Positions 20,093 through 28,588 of a stretch of 28,588 nt of DNA are shown here, piece by piece. A program made the translations under genes and the position numbers. Origin of the DNA: Saccoglossus kowalevskii (lineage: Eukaryota > Hemichordata > Enteropneusta > Harrimaniidae); contig NW_003139848.1 of NCBI RefSeq assembly GCF_000003605.2, forward strand, positions 19,137-47,724. The letters run 5' to 3'. The notes beneath the pieces are model-generated. The model saw nothing but the letters and a program-made list of their open reading frames with translations, did no database searches and was not told the origin of the DNA. Position 1 is the stretch's first letter; every line of letters begins with the position of its first letter.

Positions 20093-20510
20093 ACTCACCA
20101 CATACAGCAGCCAAGGGGAAAATAGAAGAGGTAGGCGAGGAAATCACATTATCATCGAGGCTACTGTCGGTAAGAAGAAATTCACCCTCCCAGTTAGAGA
20201 ACAACAGTATACCCTACGGCAAGAACGAAATACCAACACCTGAAATATGCAGATCATTTACTCATCTCAGACCAATAGCAGACAAAATCCCAAAGATACA
20301 GGATGGCATTGGGATACATCTCCTGATAGGGAGAAATTGCCCGGAGCCCCTAAAAATTAGAGAATCCAGGAATGGACCAGTCAGTGCACCTTGGGCTCAA
20401 CGTACCGACCTAGGGTGGACAGTATCTGGCGACCTGTGCTTTGAAACAGTTAGAGGTACAGTTAGAGCATCTGTTCGTCGCACAAAAATAAGTTTCAACA
20501 ACCATAACCC
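20075..20510 (+). pseudogene. BEL/Pao aspartic protease (DUF1758), C-terminal part
   Basis: The protease continues in a second frame (IIIEATVGKKKFTLPV, about 20140-20200) and then a third (EIPTPEICRSFTHLRPIAD and GIGIHLLIGRNCPEPL, followed by APWAQRTDLGWTVSGDLC). HL..IADKIP, the LLIGR(N/D)CP box and the A(Q)RTDLGW segment are standard landmarks of this domain in BEL/Pao elements. Two frame changes break it. Confidence 0.85.
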
Positions 20511-20629
20511 AGTAGGCTGGACAACTATACAGAACCCACTTAAATGTGACAATCACATTCGCATCAGTGAAAATATAGCACTGACACAGCCAGTTGAGAA
20601 GATGTATTTCAAGAAACACCAGATGATGA

Positions 20630-21490
20630 GAAGAACGCCCACTCTATAGAAGACAAGCGCTTCTTGCACATCATGCAAAATGGTACCCACATCAACAGGA
20701 AGGGAAATTTAGAACTACCCCTACCATTTAGATACGACCCAAGGCGACTACCAAACAACTACTAGACAACAATGAGTCGCTTCAAAAATCTTTTGAAGCA
20801 GCTAGAACGAAAACCAGAGATGATGGAACAATACCTACAATTCATGGAGAAGGTAATAGAACGTCAACACGCCAGTCTTGTTCCTGATTCAGAATTAGCT
20901 TCTGACAACGCTTGGTATTTACCTCACTTTGGGGTATACCACCCAAGGAAAGCACAGAGTAGTGTTTGACTCCAGTGCAAGGTGTAATGGAACTTCCCTG
21001 AACGATGCATTGCTTCAAGGGCCAGACCAGATGAACAGTCTCATTGGTGTCTTGCTGAGGTTTAGATGTCACCCTATAGCAGTTATGGGTGATATAGAAC
21101 AGATGTTTCATAGTTTCCATGTGAATGAGGAACACAGGAACTATCTACGCTTCTTTTGGTTCCAAGAAACAATCCAGAGAAACCTGTGATTAGTACCAGA
21201 TGAATGTTCATCTGTTTGGGAATGTTTCGTCACCAGCCATCGCAACATATGGTCTAAGAATGATAGCAGAAGATAATTATACAACATATAGAGAAAATGT
21301 TCGAGAATTTGTATATTCAGACTTCTATGTAGATGACAGACTTACCTCCCAGCCAGATGCAGAAGCAGCTGTCAGTCTCATCAGTAGAACACGAGAGATG
21401 TTGTCTACTAGGAATATAAACTTCTACAAAATTGTCTCTAACAACAAAGAAGTAATGAACTGCCAAAGATCTACAATGCCTAGATCTTAA
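20630..21490 (+). pseudogene. BEL/Pao reverse transcriptase
   Basis: Three consecutive frames make up the domain. The first (to 20969) has LERKPEMMEQYLQFMEKV and [13 protein letters not shown]; the second (20950-21189) has [33 protein letters not shown] and the catalytic-region [10 protein letters not shown]; the third (21200-21490) has NVHLFGNVSSPAIATYGLR and FVYSDFYVDDRLTS. The enzyme copies element RNA into DNA; the catalytic aspartates (GDIEQ and YVDD) are still present. In-frame stops at 20764-20766 and 21187-21189 and two frame changes inactivate it. Confidence 0.93.
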
Positions 21491-22420
21491 CCAAGACACA
21501 CTACCCACACAGAGATCCTTAGGTATCCAGTGGTTCCTACACTCAGACACTTTCACGTATAAAGTAAACTTACAAGAGAAGCCATTTTCACGGCGGGGAG
21601 TTCTAGCTATCATGAACTCCATTTACGATTCCTTAGGCATCTTGGCTCCAGTCACAATAGAGGGTAAGCGGATTCTACGTGGTCTAATAGCAGAAACTTC
21701 TAAAGTAAAGGAAAACACGCATGTAGGATGGGATGACCCACTACCAGAAGAATACCTACCACGCTGGAAATGCTGGCGAGACAGTCTGGTCCATCTTGAG
21801 AACGTTCATATACCTCGCTGTTACACCCCTCCTGTATTTGGACCAGTAAAGAGAAGGGAATATCACATCTTTTGTGATGCCAGTGATGTAGCTATTGGAG
21901 CAGTTGCGTACTTGAGACAGATAAATGATAAAGATGAGGTAAACGTAGCATTCCTCCTAGGAAAGGCAAAAGTGAACCCAACCAATGCAGTATCGATACC
22001 TCGTCTAGAACTGTGTGCACCTATACTAGCCACTCAGTTAGCAAGCAAGTCAAAGCAGAAATCAGAAGTCCCACAGACTATACAGTCTACTACACGAACA
22101 GTACAATAGTCCTGGGATACCTGAATAATGAAGCTAAGCAACTTCATGTAACTAACCACATTCAGAAAATCCACAACTTGTCCTCACCAGACCAGTGGTG
22201 TCATATACCCACAAGCCAGAACCTGGCTGACCTAGTGACACGCTCAGTCCTAGCCCATCAACTTAGTAACACCATGTGGCTCAAAGGCCCACAACTTCTC
22301 TGGCAGCCAGATCACACACCTGAAACAAACAACAGTCAACAGACTTATGTCATCATTGATGAAGATCCTGAAGTGCGCAAAAAAATCTTGCGTGTTTGCA
22401 ACAGACATAAGTCCAGATAA
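21465..22420 (+). pseudogene. BEL/Pao RNase H (Pao peptidase A17 region)
   Basis: From about 21465 one frame reads LGIQWFLHSDTFTYKV, then RRGVLAIMNSIYDSLGILAP, the connection that follows reverse transcriptase in this family. The RNase H fold follows: FCDASDVAIGAVAY (first Asp) and IPRLELCAPILATQLA (Glu). A frame change near 22015-22085 leads to YYTNSTIVLGYL, where the third catalytic aspartate position (usually T-D-S) is asparagine (AAC at 22097-22099). The frame ends at 22420 with another break. RNase H removes the RNA strand during reverse transcription. Confidence 0.9.
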
Positions 22421-23380
22421 CCCGTCTGGCCACCTAAGCTCTAAAAGGTTTCTACGGTTCTCATCATGGACCTCCCTCAGACGAGCAGTAGCAAACCTCA
22501 TACTGAAGATACAGTCCTACAAGACTAATTGTAATGAAGTTACAGATGTAAGACTTACACCCAGGATTCTGGAACGTGCAGAGAATTATATACTTCGCAC
22601 AGTACAAAAGGACGCTTTTCCCAAGGAACTCAAACAATTATCGCCATCAGACACTGGTGGTAATGAGTTGAGAAAAGATAGCCCTCTCTATCGACTGAAT
22701 ACATTTATGGATGAAGATCAACTACTCTGTGTCGGTGGAAGAATTCGCAGAGCAGATTTCGAACGATCCAGTTGCCATCCAATAGTATTGCCGAAGAACA
22801 ATCACATCTCACAACTCATCATAGAACATGTGCACCAAGAACACAACACCAAGGCCGGCATCTCACACTGGCTGCAGTAAGAGCCAAAGGCTCCTGGATA
22901 CTTGGTTTGCACAACCTAGTACGCAGCATATTACATAAACTCACAACATGTAGAAGACTACGAGCAAAACCGTTGACTCAAGTAATGGCCGACCTACCCG
23001 CAGACAGAATGGCAAACACTCCACCTTTCACTAATGTCGGTATGGACGTCTTTGGTCCGTGGAACATAGTATCTAGAAAAACCAGAGGTGGAGCATCAGG
23101 AGTTAAGCAATGGGCAGTTATCTTTGTCTGCCTATACACGACAGCAATACACATATAAATAATTGATTCAATGGACAATGCATTCATAAACGCTCTTCGT
23201 CGTTCCATGGCCATGGCACGAATTTCATAGGTGCAAAGTATGAGCTCAATGCCGCCATCAAGGAACTTAACCAGAAGCAGATACAGAAGTTCCTTACATA
23301 CCACAAATGTGAATGGATTCTGAACCCACCCCATGCTTCACATTTTGGAGGCATCTGGGGATTGGCACAGTGAGACGTAT
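22421..23380 (+). pseudogene. BEL/Pao integrase, catalytically dead
   Basis: A linker and zinc-binding region (DEDQLLCVGGRIRRADF, then CHPIVLPKNNHISQL and HVHQEHNTKAG) runs to 22880. The core follows in another frame: FTNVGMDVFGPW with the first catalytic aspartate, then CLYTTAIHI followed by a TAA at 23156-23158. In later frames HGTNFIGAKYELNAA and NPPHASHFGGIWG are readable. The second aspartate position (codon 23209-23211) is GGC, glycine, and the catalytic glutamate position after GGIW (23359-23361) is GGA, glycine. Two of the three DDE residues are therefore gone, as well as the frame. Confidence 0.88.
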
Positions 23381-23394
23381 TCTAGAATCCATGC

Positions 23395-23871
23395 ATGTAC
23401 AGCTTGGAAGACCACAGTTCACACACTATCACGACCCTCATGGTAGAAGTATGTGCTGTGGTCAATCCACAAGCACTTAGTCCAGATATGATCCTTACCA
23501 TGAAACCACACTCACTGCCCCCACTCCAGGAGATTTTGTACAACGAGACCTCTACAGTAGAAAGCAGTGGGACGTACACAATATCTATCCGATCAGTTTT
23601 GGATTCGATGGCGGAAAGAATTTCTACAGATCCGTCAAACAAGGCGCAAATGGAATGAAACAACCCCAAACATCATGGAAGGTGACATTGTTCTGCTATG
23701 TGACAAAGAGCACTGTCAAAACGACTGGCCACTAGCTCGGTGTACCCCAGTGACGACAACCTAGTGAGAAAAGCTGATGTTGTGGTCTGTCGTGATAACA
23801 CCAGAAGTGTCTACCAAAGGCCGATTTGTGAACTTGTTTTAATTCAGAGAAACAACAAGATGGACATTTAA
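23395..23871 (+). pseudogene. BEL/Pao C-terminal DUF5641 domain
   Basis: After integrase, one frame reads QFWIRWRKEFLQIRQTRRKW, then GDIVLLCDKEHCQNDWPLARC (about 23595-23740), the usual WKRW..EYL..LQ.R.KW and GD.VL..D......WPL pattern. A frame change leads to LVRKADVVVCRDNTRSVY and RPICELVLI, the typical RPI.KL end. This domain closes the polyprotein, about 70 bases before the LTR. Confidence 0.85.
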
Positions 23872-23930
23872 GACTTGTTAGTAGTTAGTAAATATGTTAG
23901 TTAGTAAAATCACGCTCTACCGTGCATTTT

Positions 23931-23940
23931 AGACGGGGAG
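23931..23940 (+). other. Polypurine tract
   Basis: AGACGGGGAG lies immediately before TGTGCTG. Purine-rich tracts like this prime plus-strand synthesis at the edge of a 3' LTR, and the following TG is the expected LTR start. Confidence 0.65.
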
Positions 23941-24380
23941 TGTGCTGTACACAAGTTTATTTCGCATTTCAATTGTTATCGTTATTTCGTGATTCGTCGA
24001 AACAGAAAGGCTGCTTATAGCACCACCTACGCATGTAAAGTGCGCCATCACAGGTCACGTTCGAATCGCGCTAAAACGCTTGTTTATGATAGGCAGCCAT
24101 GATGAAAAGCTACGAGCACATTTCTACGCAGCGTCTACCGAACATTTTACTCGGAATACTGCTTTAGAAACCCAACGATGTAAGTCTACAATCTTTTGAA
24201 CGTTTATTTAAAACCTTTTTGTTACATTGTGTTACTGGAAATGCGTGATATTTCTAAAGTCATTCATGAAGTGAGATCGTTACCTCATGGTTACAAATAG
24301 TTTCACAGTTACTTTCAGTGTCTGTATTGCTTTTATGTTATAGAATTTGTTTTAAATAAATCTGACCTGAACTGACGCAC
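23941..24380 (+). repeat. Likely 3' LTR of the BEL/Pao element
   Basis: It starts TGTGCTGTAC after the polypurine tract. A donor-like GAT/GTAAGT lies near 24178 and a polyadenylation signal (AATAAA) at 24355-24360, both in positions expected for an LTR. The right end is uncertain; GACGCA near 24374-24379 would give a TG...CA LTR of about 440 bases. With no 5' copy to compare, the end cannot be fixed. Confidence 0.6.
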
Positions 24381-25179
24381 TGGAGGGATGATTATTTGAG
24401 CATGGTTGACACTAGTATGGGTATAATAGACGCAGTTTGACCCCAGAACATTTTATATCAATACTATGACATAAGCGCAGGAAGATTCCTATCGGGGAAA
24501 AAGAACCTGTAAGCGACAAGCATTTGTTTATAGTGGAAATTAGAAAGGAATAACAAGCGAAGCAGGTTTACAAGATAATTTATTACTTTACTGACGTTCA
24601 TCAGCTATAACTCACTGCTCGAAACAATAGGCGGACAACCATGAGACGACGTTACAAACATATGAGTAGAAAATAAAGCAGCAAATAACTTTGTCATATT
24701 CTGAATTGTACAGTTATTCGATGGACTGTGATTCGATGGATTTACACTAAAGGGTTTGTTTGACGTCAGTGTGCAGGATTGTAACACTCACACGTATGAT
24801 AGATGACACGAATATCGTTATAGTGGACAATATACCATTGCTGAGAATTCAAGCATTTGAAATTTATGTCATCACAATAAATGCTGCATTTATTTATTCA
24901 TGTTAATTATGTGGAGGCTGCAATGAAACAGGCATATCATTTGACAATGCATAGATGACTAATTCACACATACAGCTTATACATATTATTGCATTTCGGT
25001 TCGCCTGATCGTGTAACATCAAAATAAGGTCTCTTGGCATTCGAAAACAAATGTAGTATATCTATTTTGATTTTATTTAATTTCTTTTAAGTCAATTGCC
25101 AATCTACGACTTCAACATGAGTGGCCACCATGTAGTAGTAGAATACCCGGTATCAATATTTTGTATTAGGAGAACCATT
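24381..25179. other. Noncoding, nothing assigned
   Basis: AT-rich DNA between the two retrotransposons. I see no domain, repeat unit or splice-bounded exon. The minus-strand open frame at 24605-24787 has no recognisable features. Confidence 0.4.
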
Positions 25180-25259
25180 AATATAATAATAATACGTAAT
25201 TTATAAAGCGTCAGTATCCAAAACAAGGTAATGTCCAATGACGCTGTACATAGAGATGA

Positions 25260-25720
25260 CTACTTGTTAAAGGCTTTCCTAAAAAGAAGATTCTTTAGTT
25301 GAGTCTTGAAACTGTTCAATGTTGGTGACTTGCATAGTTTAAGTGGTAATGTGTTCCAAAGCAGTGGTGCAGCTAATAAGAAAGAACGTTTGCCGAATGA
25401 TTCTGATTCATATCTTGGTTCATGTAAGAGTTCCTTATTTGTTCAACAAAGTTCGTGAGGTGAAGAACGAATGTGAATTAAGCCTGATATATAACAAGGT
25501 GACATGTCATTCAGTGCTTTGTAGGTGTTTAGTAGCATCTTGTATTCAATTCTGAGCTTCACCGATAGCCAATGCAAATCTTGTAGAATCGGTGTAATAT
25601 GTTCACGTTTCTTTGTGCGTGTCATAATTCTTGCTGCTGTGTTCTGGGCATGTTATAGTGACTTTGTAGTAGTGTTCTCTGGTAGTCCGAATAAAGGTGA
25701 ACTGCCGTAGTCGAGTTTTG
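25260..25720 (-). pseudogene. LINE reverse transcriptase C-terminal segment
   Basis: The upstream part reads LLDYGSSPLFGLPEN, then NTAARIMTRTKKREHITP, ILQDLHWLSVKLRIEYKM and LNTYKALNDMSPCYI. After a frame break come AAPLLWNTLPLKLCKSP and FKTQLKNLLFRKAFNK, ending at a stop at 25260-25262. This is the standard tail of vertebrate and invertebrate CR1/L2/Rex1-like elements. A TGA after HELC and a frame change interrupt it. Confidence 0.9.
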
Positions 25721-25879
25721 ATGATTAATGCATGAATAATTATTGTACATGTATTTTTAGAGGGGAAGCGTCGTATGTGATCAATGTTACGTAGGTGAAA
25801 GTATATAGACCGACGAGTTGCATATATGTGCTTTTCGAAACTGATGATAATCAAAGATGAGCCTGATGTTTCTTACCAT

Positions 25880-26510
25880 CTTTTTGAGTTGGATAATGCT
25901 GGATCCAATCAGAATATTTTCTATTGGGCAAAGAACAGTGGTTAAATGGTGATCTAATTATCATCAGTCAACTTTAATTTGTTGCATGACATCCATGATT
26001 TAATGTCACGAGCTGTACTTTCAATTTTGCTGACTAGGGACGGTGTGTCAGAGTATGATAAGGCGAGGTAGATTTAGTTGTAATCAGCACAATGGTTGAA
26101 ATTAACACTATGAAGACGAATAAGTTGACCTAGTGGTGATATATAAATGGAGAATAGTAGAGATCCTAGAACAGATCCTTGGGTAAATCCGGTTTTAAGT
26201 ACATGAGAAGCGAAGAGACTATCATTGACAGAAACGCGCTTGTGACGATCCTTCAGATAAGAAGTGAACTAGAGAACTGGAGTATCAGTAATGCCAAGAT
26301 TGAACAGTCTTGTCAGAAGTATATCATGGTCAATTGTATCGAATTGTATTATGGGCCTTTAGAAGTGTTTTTTCGGTGCTATGAAATATCGTATATGCAG
26401 ATTGTAAGAGTTATGGTAATAAATATTCAGAAAGATATGTTAGATAGGACGGTAATGTTTAAGTATGTTGCTGTCGAATGACAGTTTCTTCAGTGAAGGT
26501 ATGACGATTG
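25880..26510 (-). pseudogene. LINE reverse transcriptase palm region with altered active site
   Basis: Minus-strand reading gives FDTIDHDILLTRLFNLGI, then YLKDRHKRVSVNDSLF, TGFTQGSVLGSLLFSIYI and SPLGQLIRLHSVNFNHC. The second catalytic box, normally YADD, reads CADY (26080-26091), and the next glutamine-like codon is a stop. The first aspartate box (AFDTIDH type) survives. The sequence before FDTID is missing compared with the family, showing an internal deletion of several hundred bases at about 26360-26480. Confidence 0.85.
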
Positions 26511-27600
26511 CAGTTTTCATGAACTACAATTCCAGAATGTAGAGAGATGTTACTTATATCATCAAGTTTATGTACCAGTTTTCCAAGATATTGTTTAAAT
26601 GGTGTTGTTGGAATAGAATCCAAGCGGCATGATTTCGATGGTGATTTACTAATATTGTCGGATAGTTCATCTGTATTAGTGGTCCTGAAAGCGTGAAAAG
26701 TGGAGGTGGATGTAGTTTCTATATCCGGCAGAATATTGGCATTTGTAATCGAGTCTAGTTTGTCACGAATATCTTTGATCTTATTGTTGAAAAATTTGCT
26801 GAATTCATTGGCAAGTGTTAGGTTACACTTATGTGATGGTAACTGTTTCTGACTTGAGTCAGTAGTGTACCATTTACTATCTGGGCGTAGAGTGATGACC
26901 CGTTTTTTAATTGAATTGTAAGATGGCAGTCTGTGGATCGGATAAAGGCAGGATAATCTCAGGAGATACTTGCAAGTCGCTCTGGAAATCATCGATAAGT
27001 TATTCGCTTTTCCGAGATTGATTGTATCTGCAGAGTTGGAGATGATTAGATCTAGTAGATGATTAGATCTAGTATATGACCTTTTAGTTGGCTTCTTTAC
27101 CCACTGCTTTAGGTTGTTACCTTCAATGGTGTCAGCGAATGTCTTGGCACTGGAATCACATGGATCATCCAGGTGTAGGTTAAAATCCCCAACAAAATAC
27201 AGGTTACCATTACATGCTGCAAATTTCTCCAACAGAGAACTGAACTCTGTTAGAAACTGGGTAGTAGTGAGTTTGTTTTTTCTTGAAGGTGGTGGACGAT
27301 ATAGAGCCACAAGTTTGAAAATAGTACCATGGCGAAAAATCAAAAGATGAAAGTTGGCCGTGAGGTTTCTTTGTTACAAGTCTTATTGATGACTTATAGA
27401 TGATGGCGACACCACCGCCGGCCAATCCTGCACGAGGTGTTTGCTTGAAATAGTATCCAACTGGTGTGCATTTTGTAATAAAATGCTCATCTCCGACCAG
27501 GTTTTTGTGAGTGCAATTACGTCAATGTTATTTTCAGTAATATAATCATGCACCTCTGATGCTTTGTTACGATTGGAGCGAATATTCCAGGTGGAGAGAA
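26459..27600 (-). pseudogene. LINE endonuclease (APE type) and linker
   Basis: From about 27600 downward the minus strand reads IRSNRNKASEVHDYITENN, then IDVIALTKTW. After breaks come AGGGVAIIYKSS, FKLVALYRPPPSRKNKL, GNLYFVGDFNLHLDD and HLLDLIISNSADT. This is the exonuclease-endonuclease-phosphatase fold that nicks target DNA. The metal-binding glutamate normally in T-E-T-W is lysine (codon 27503-27505), and the C-terminal S-D-H box is not recognisable. The open frame continues through a linker into CRLDSIPTTPFKQYL, the start of the reverse transcriptase. Confidence 0.87.
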
Positions 27601-27990
27601 GAAGTTAGTGTAAATGCTGAATGGTGTTCTCGGTACTGTCATTTGTTGTATTTATTAGTGTAATGTAGATGAGATTGTCAAAGTTGGTACGATTTGCAAT
27701 ATAACAAAACCAAGCTTGTTTTGTAGTGGGCTGTCTTGTTTTGTTGTAGCTTACTTTATGTGGTTGGTTCTGTATATGTGAACCAGCTTTTTGCCTGTGT
27801 GCGTAGCACAAAGATTTTTAAGTGCCCGGATATTCAGTGATTTTACAGTATCATAAACGGAGGTTGGTAGTCTTGAAATGCTTGTGTTGAAAAACTTCAT
27901 TGAGGTGATGTAATGCATTGTAATATTGAATGGACAAACAGCATATGATAGTGACGTAATCAGTGACACAAGGAGTTATATAACTTAGTC
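27601..27990 (-). pseudogene. Probable 5' part of the LINE
   Basis: Minus-strand frames here (YDTVKSLNIRALKNLCATHT, then GKKLVHIYRTN) are continuous with the endonuclease region but broken. The segment probably belongs to the short basic leader ahead of the endonuclease in this type of element. I see no independent domain. Confidence 0.45.
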
Positions 27991-28588
27991 GAGACAATGA
28001 AACACGCATAAATTATGTCATAGTGTCGGTTGTAACACAGATCAGGTTTTCCTTTGATATTTTTGGAGACATGAATCAAAAATATGAGTAACACACTTTA
28101 CAAGTAAGGTCCTTGACAGTTCATTGATATGTGTGTGGTTCTAAATACAGGCAATACCAACATCAACAGGGCAAACTCTATTTTCCAGGAAAGGAGTATG
28201 GAGGCTGCCACTAGACGCACGATCATCGATATACTAACATTTTTTCAATTCACATTTGTTTTAGCGATGGCTTTCCTTTGTCAAATGTGTGTGTTTTATA
28301 ACTAAACGTAATACCTGTAACCTGTAAATGGACACCGTTCCATGTAATAATCACACATTTACCTCTGTTTTTGAAATATACCTTATTCCTTAGATTTTCT
28401 AATGATCGACAACTAACTGCTGTATGTGCTAAATATATAAAATAAATAAATAAATAACAATTTTACTAAGTTATTTAAAACATTATTCAATGATGTATTT
28501 AATTCGATGACAATATAACAAGCTTAATTATAAAACAGTTAATTTGATAGCGCATATGAAAACAGTCATTCTGTGGTAATCCTGGCTC
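27991..28588. other. Noncoding right edge with a short AAAT repeat
   Basis: No gene is recognisable. A short AAAT tetranucleotide run (AATAAATAAATAAATAA) lies at about 28441-28457. Confidence 0.5.

Larger units (their letters stand above)
18691..24380 (+). mobile_element. Degenerate BEL/Pao LTR retrotransposon
   Basis: A full series of BEL/Pao domains lies in order on the plus strand: gag with an alanine-rich helix and DUF1759, zinc knuckles, DUF1758 aspartic protease, reverse transcriptase with a YVDD box, Pao-type RNase H, H2C2 zinc-binding and core integrase domains, and DUF5641, followed by a purine tract and a likely 3' LTR. At least six frame changes and several in-frame stops separate the domains, and parts of gag and protease are deleted. 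No 5' LTR is visible, so the left end is a truncation or an undetected boundary. Confidence 0.9.
25180..27990 (-). mobile_element. Degenerate non-LTR retrotransposon (LINE, CR1/L2/Rex1-like)
   Basis: On the minus strand, APE-type endonuclease, reverse transcriptase and a conserved C-terminal segment follow in order, with the 3' end near 25180 in an AT-rich repeat-like tail (ATTATTATTATATTAA). Frameshifts, stops and an internal deletion between the finger and palm parts of the reverse transcriptase inactivate it. The C-terminal TPILQDLHWL...YKALNDMSP pattern is common to CR1/L2/Rex1-like LINEs; the exact clade needs a tree. The 5' end is not clear and may extend past 27969. Confidence 0.88.

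Noticed and set aside
1-28588. CRISPR-like arrays, phage or bacterial defence genes, tRNA and rRNA genes
   Set aside because: None is seen; the short repeats present are intronic tandem duplications, microsatellites or transposon parts of an animal genome.

Overview
The window is animal nuclear DNA: AT-rich, intron-rich, full of degraded transposons, with one 866-base assembly gap. Three things suggest a marine invertebrate, most likely a mollusc or other lophotrochozoan: small cysteine-rich extracellular exons bounded by phase-1 introns, a BEL/Pao retrotransposon with the '[12 protein letters not shown]' type of reverse transcriptase, and a CR1/L2/Rex1-like LINE. This placement is from general familiarity, not a search. 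There is no prokaryotic operon structure, rRNA, tRNA or CRISPR array that I can see.

Left half (about 0.4-16.3 kb), minus strand: part of the extracellular region of one receptor-like gene. Read in the direction of transcription (right to left) the exons are: possible 31-base microexon (16304-16274), cysteine-rich EGF-like exon (14589-14436), EGF exon (7372-7241), EGF exon (6547-6386), immunoglobulin-like exon (6145-5864), fibronectin III exon (1451-1125) and the first part of a second FN3 domain (437-370). Splice sites and phases agree across the last six. The order EGF-EGF-EGF-Ig-FN3 is that of Tie/angiopoietin-receptor-like proteins and of the related invertebrate receptor tyrosine phosphatases. 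The membrane segment and any kinase or phosphatase domain would lie to the left of base 1. The Ig exon has an in-frame TAA, so the gene, this allele or this exon may be broken. A decayed EGF-exon duplicate lies beside the intact one.

The introns hold diverged repeats: a 1230-bp element with imperfect inverted ends and a possible TAATT target duplication (12741-13970), related material in the opposite orientation (about 2950-5300), a tandemly arranged family at 1560-2290, and one or two LTR-like stretches (about 10640-11850 and around 12535/14000-14370) with a 66-bp tandem repeat. The two opposite-oriented copies flank the three exons EGF-EGF-Ig.

Right half: after the gap (17138-18003), a BEL/Pao LTR retrotransposon lies on the plus strand (about 18700-24380). 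It has gag, zinc knuckles, aspartic protease, reverse transcriptase, RNase H, integrase, the C-terminal DUF5641 domain and a likely 3' LTR. It is broken by many frameshifts and stops, and no 5' LTR is visible. A LINE lies on the minus strand (about 25180-27990), with endonuclease, reverse transcriptase and the conserved C-terminal tail, also dead. Flanking stretches at 24381-25170 and 27991-28588 show nothing I can assign.
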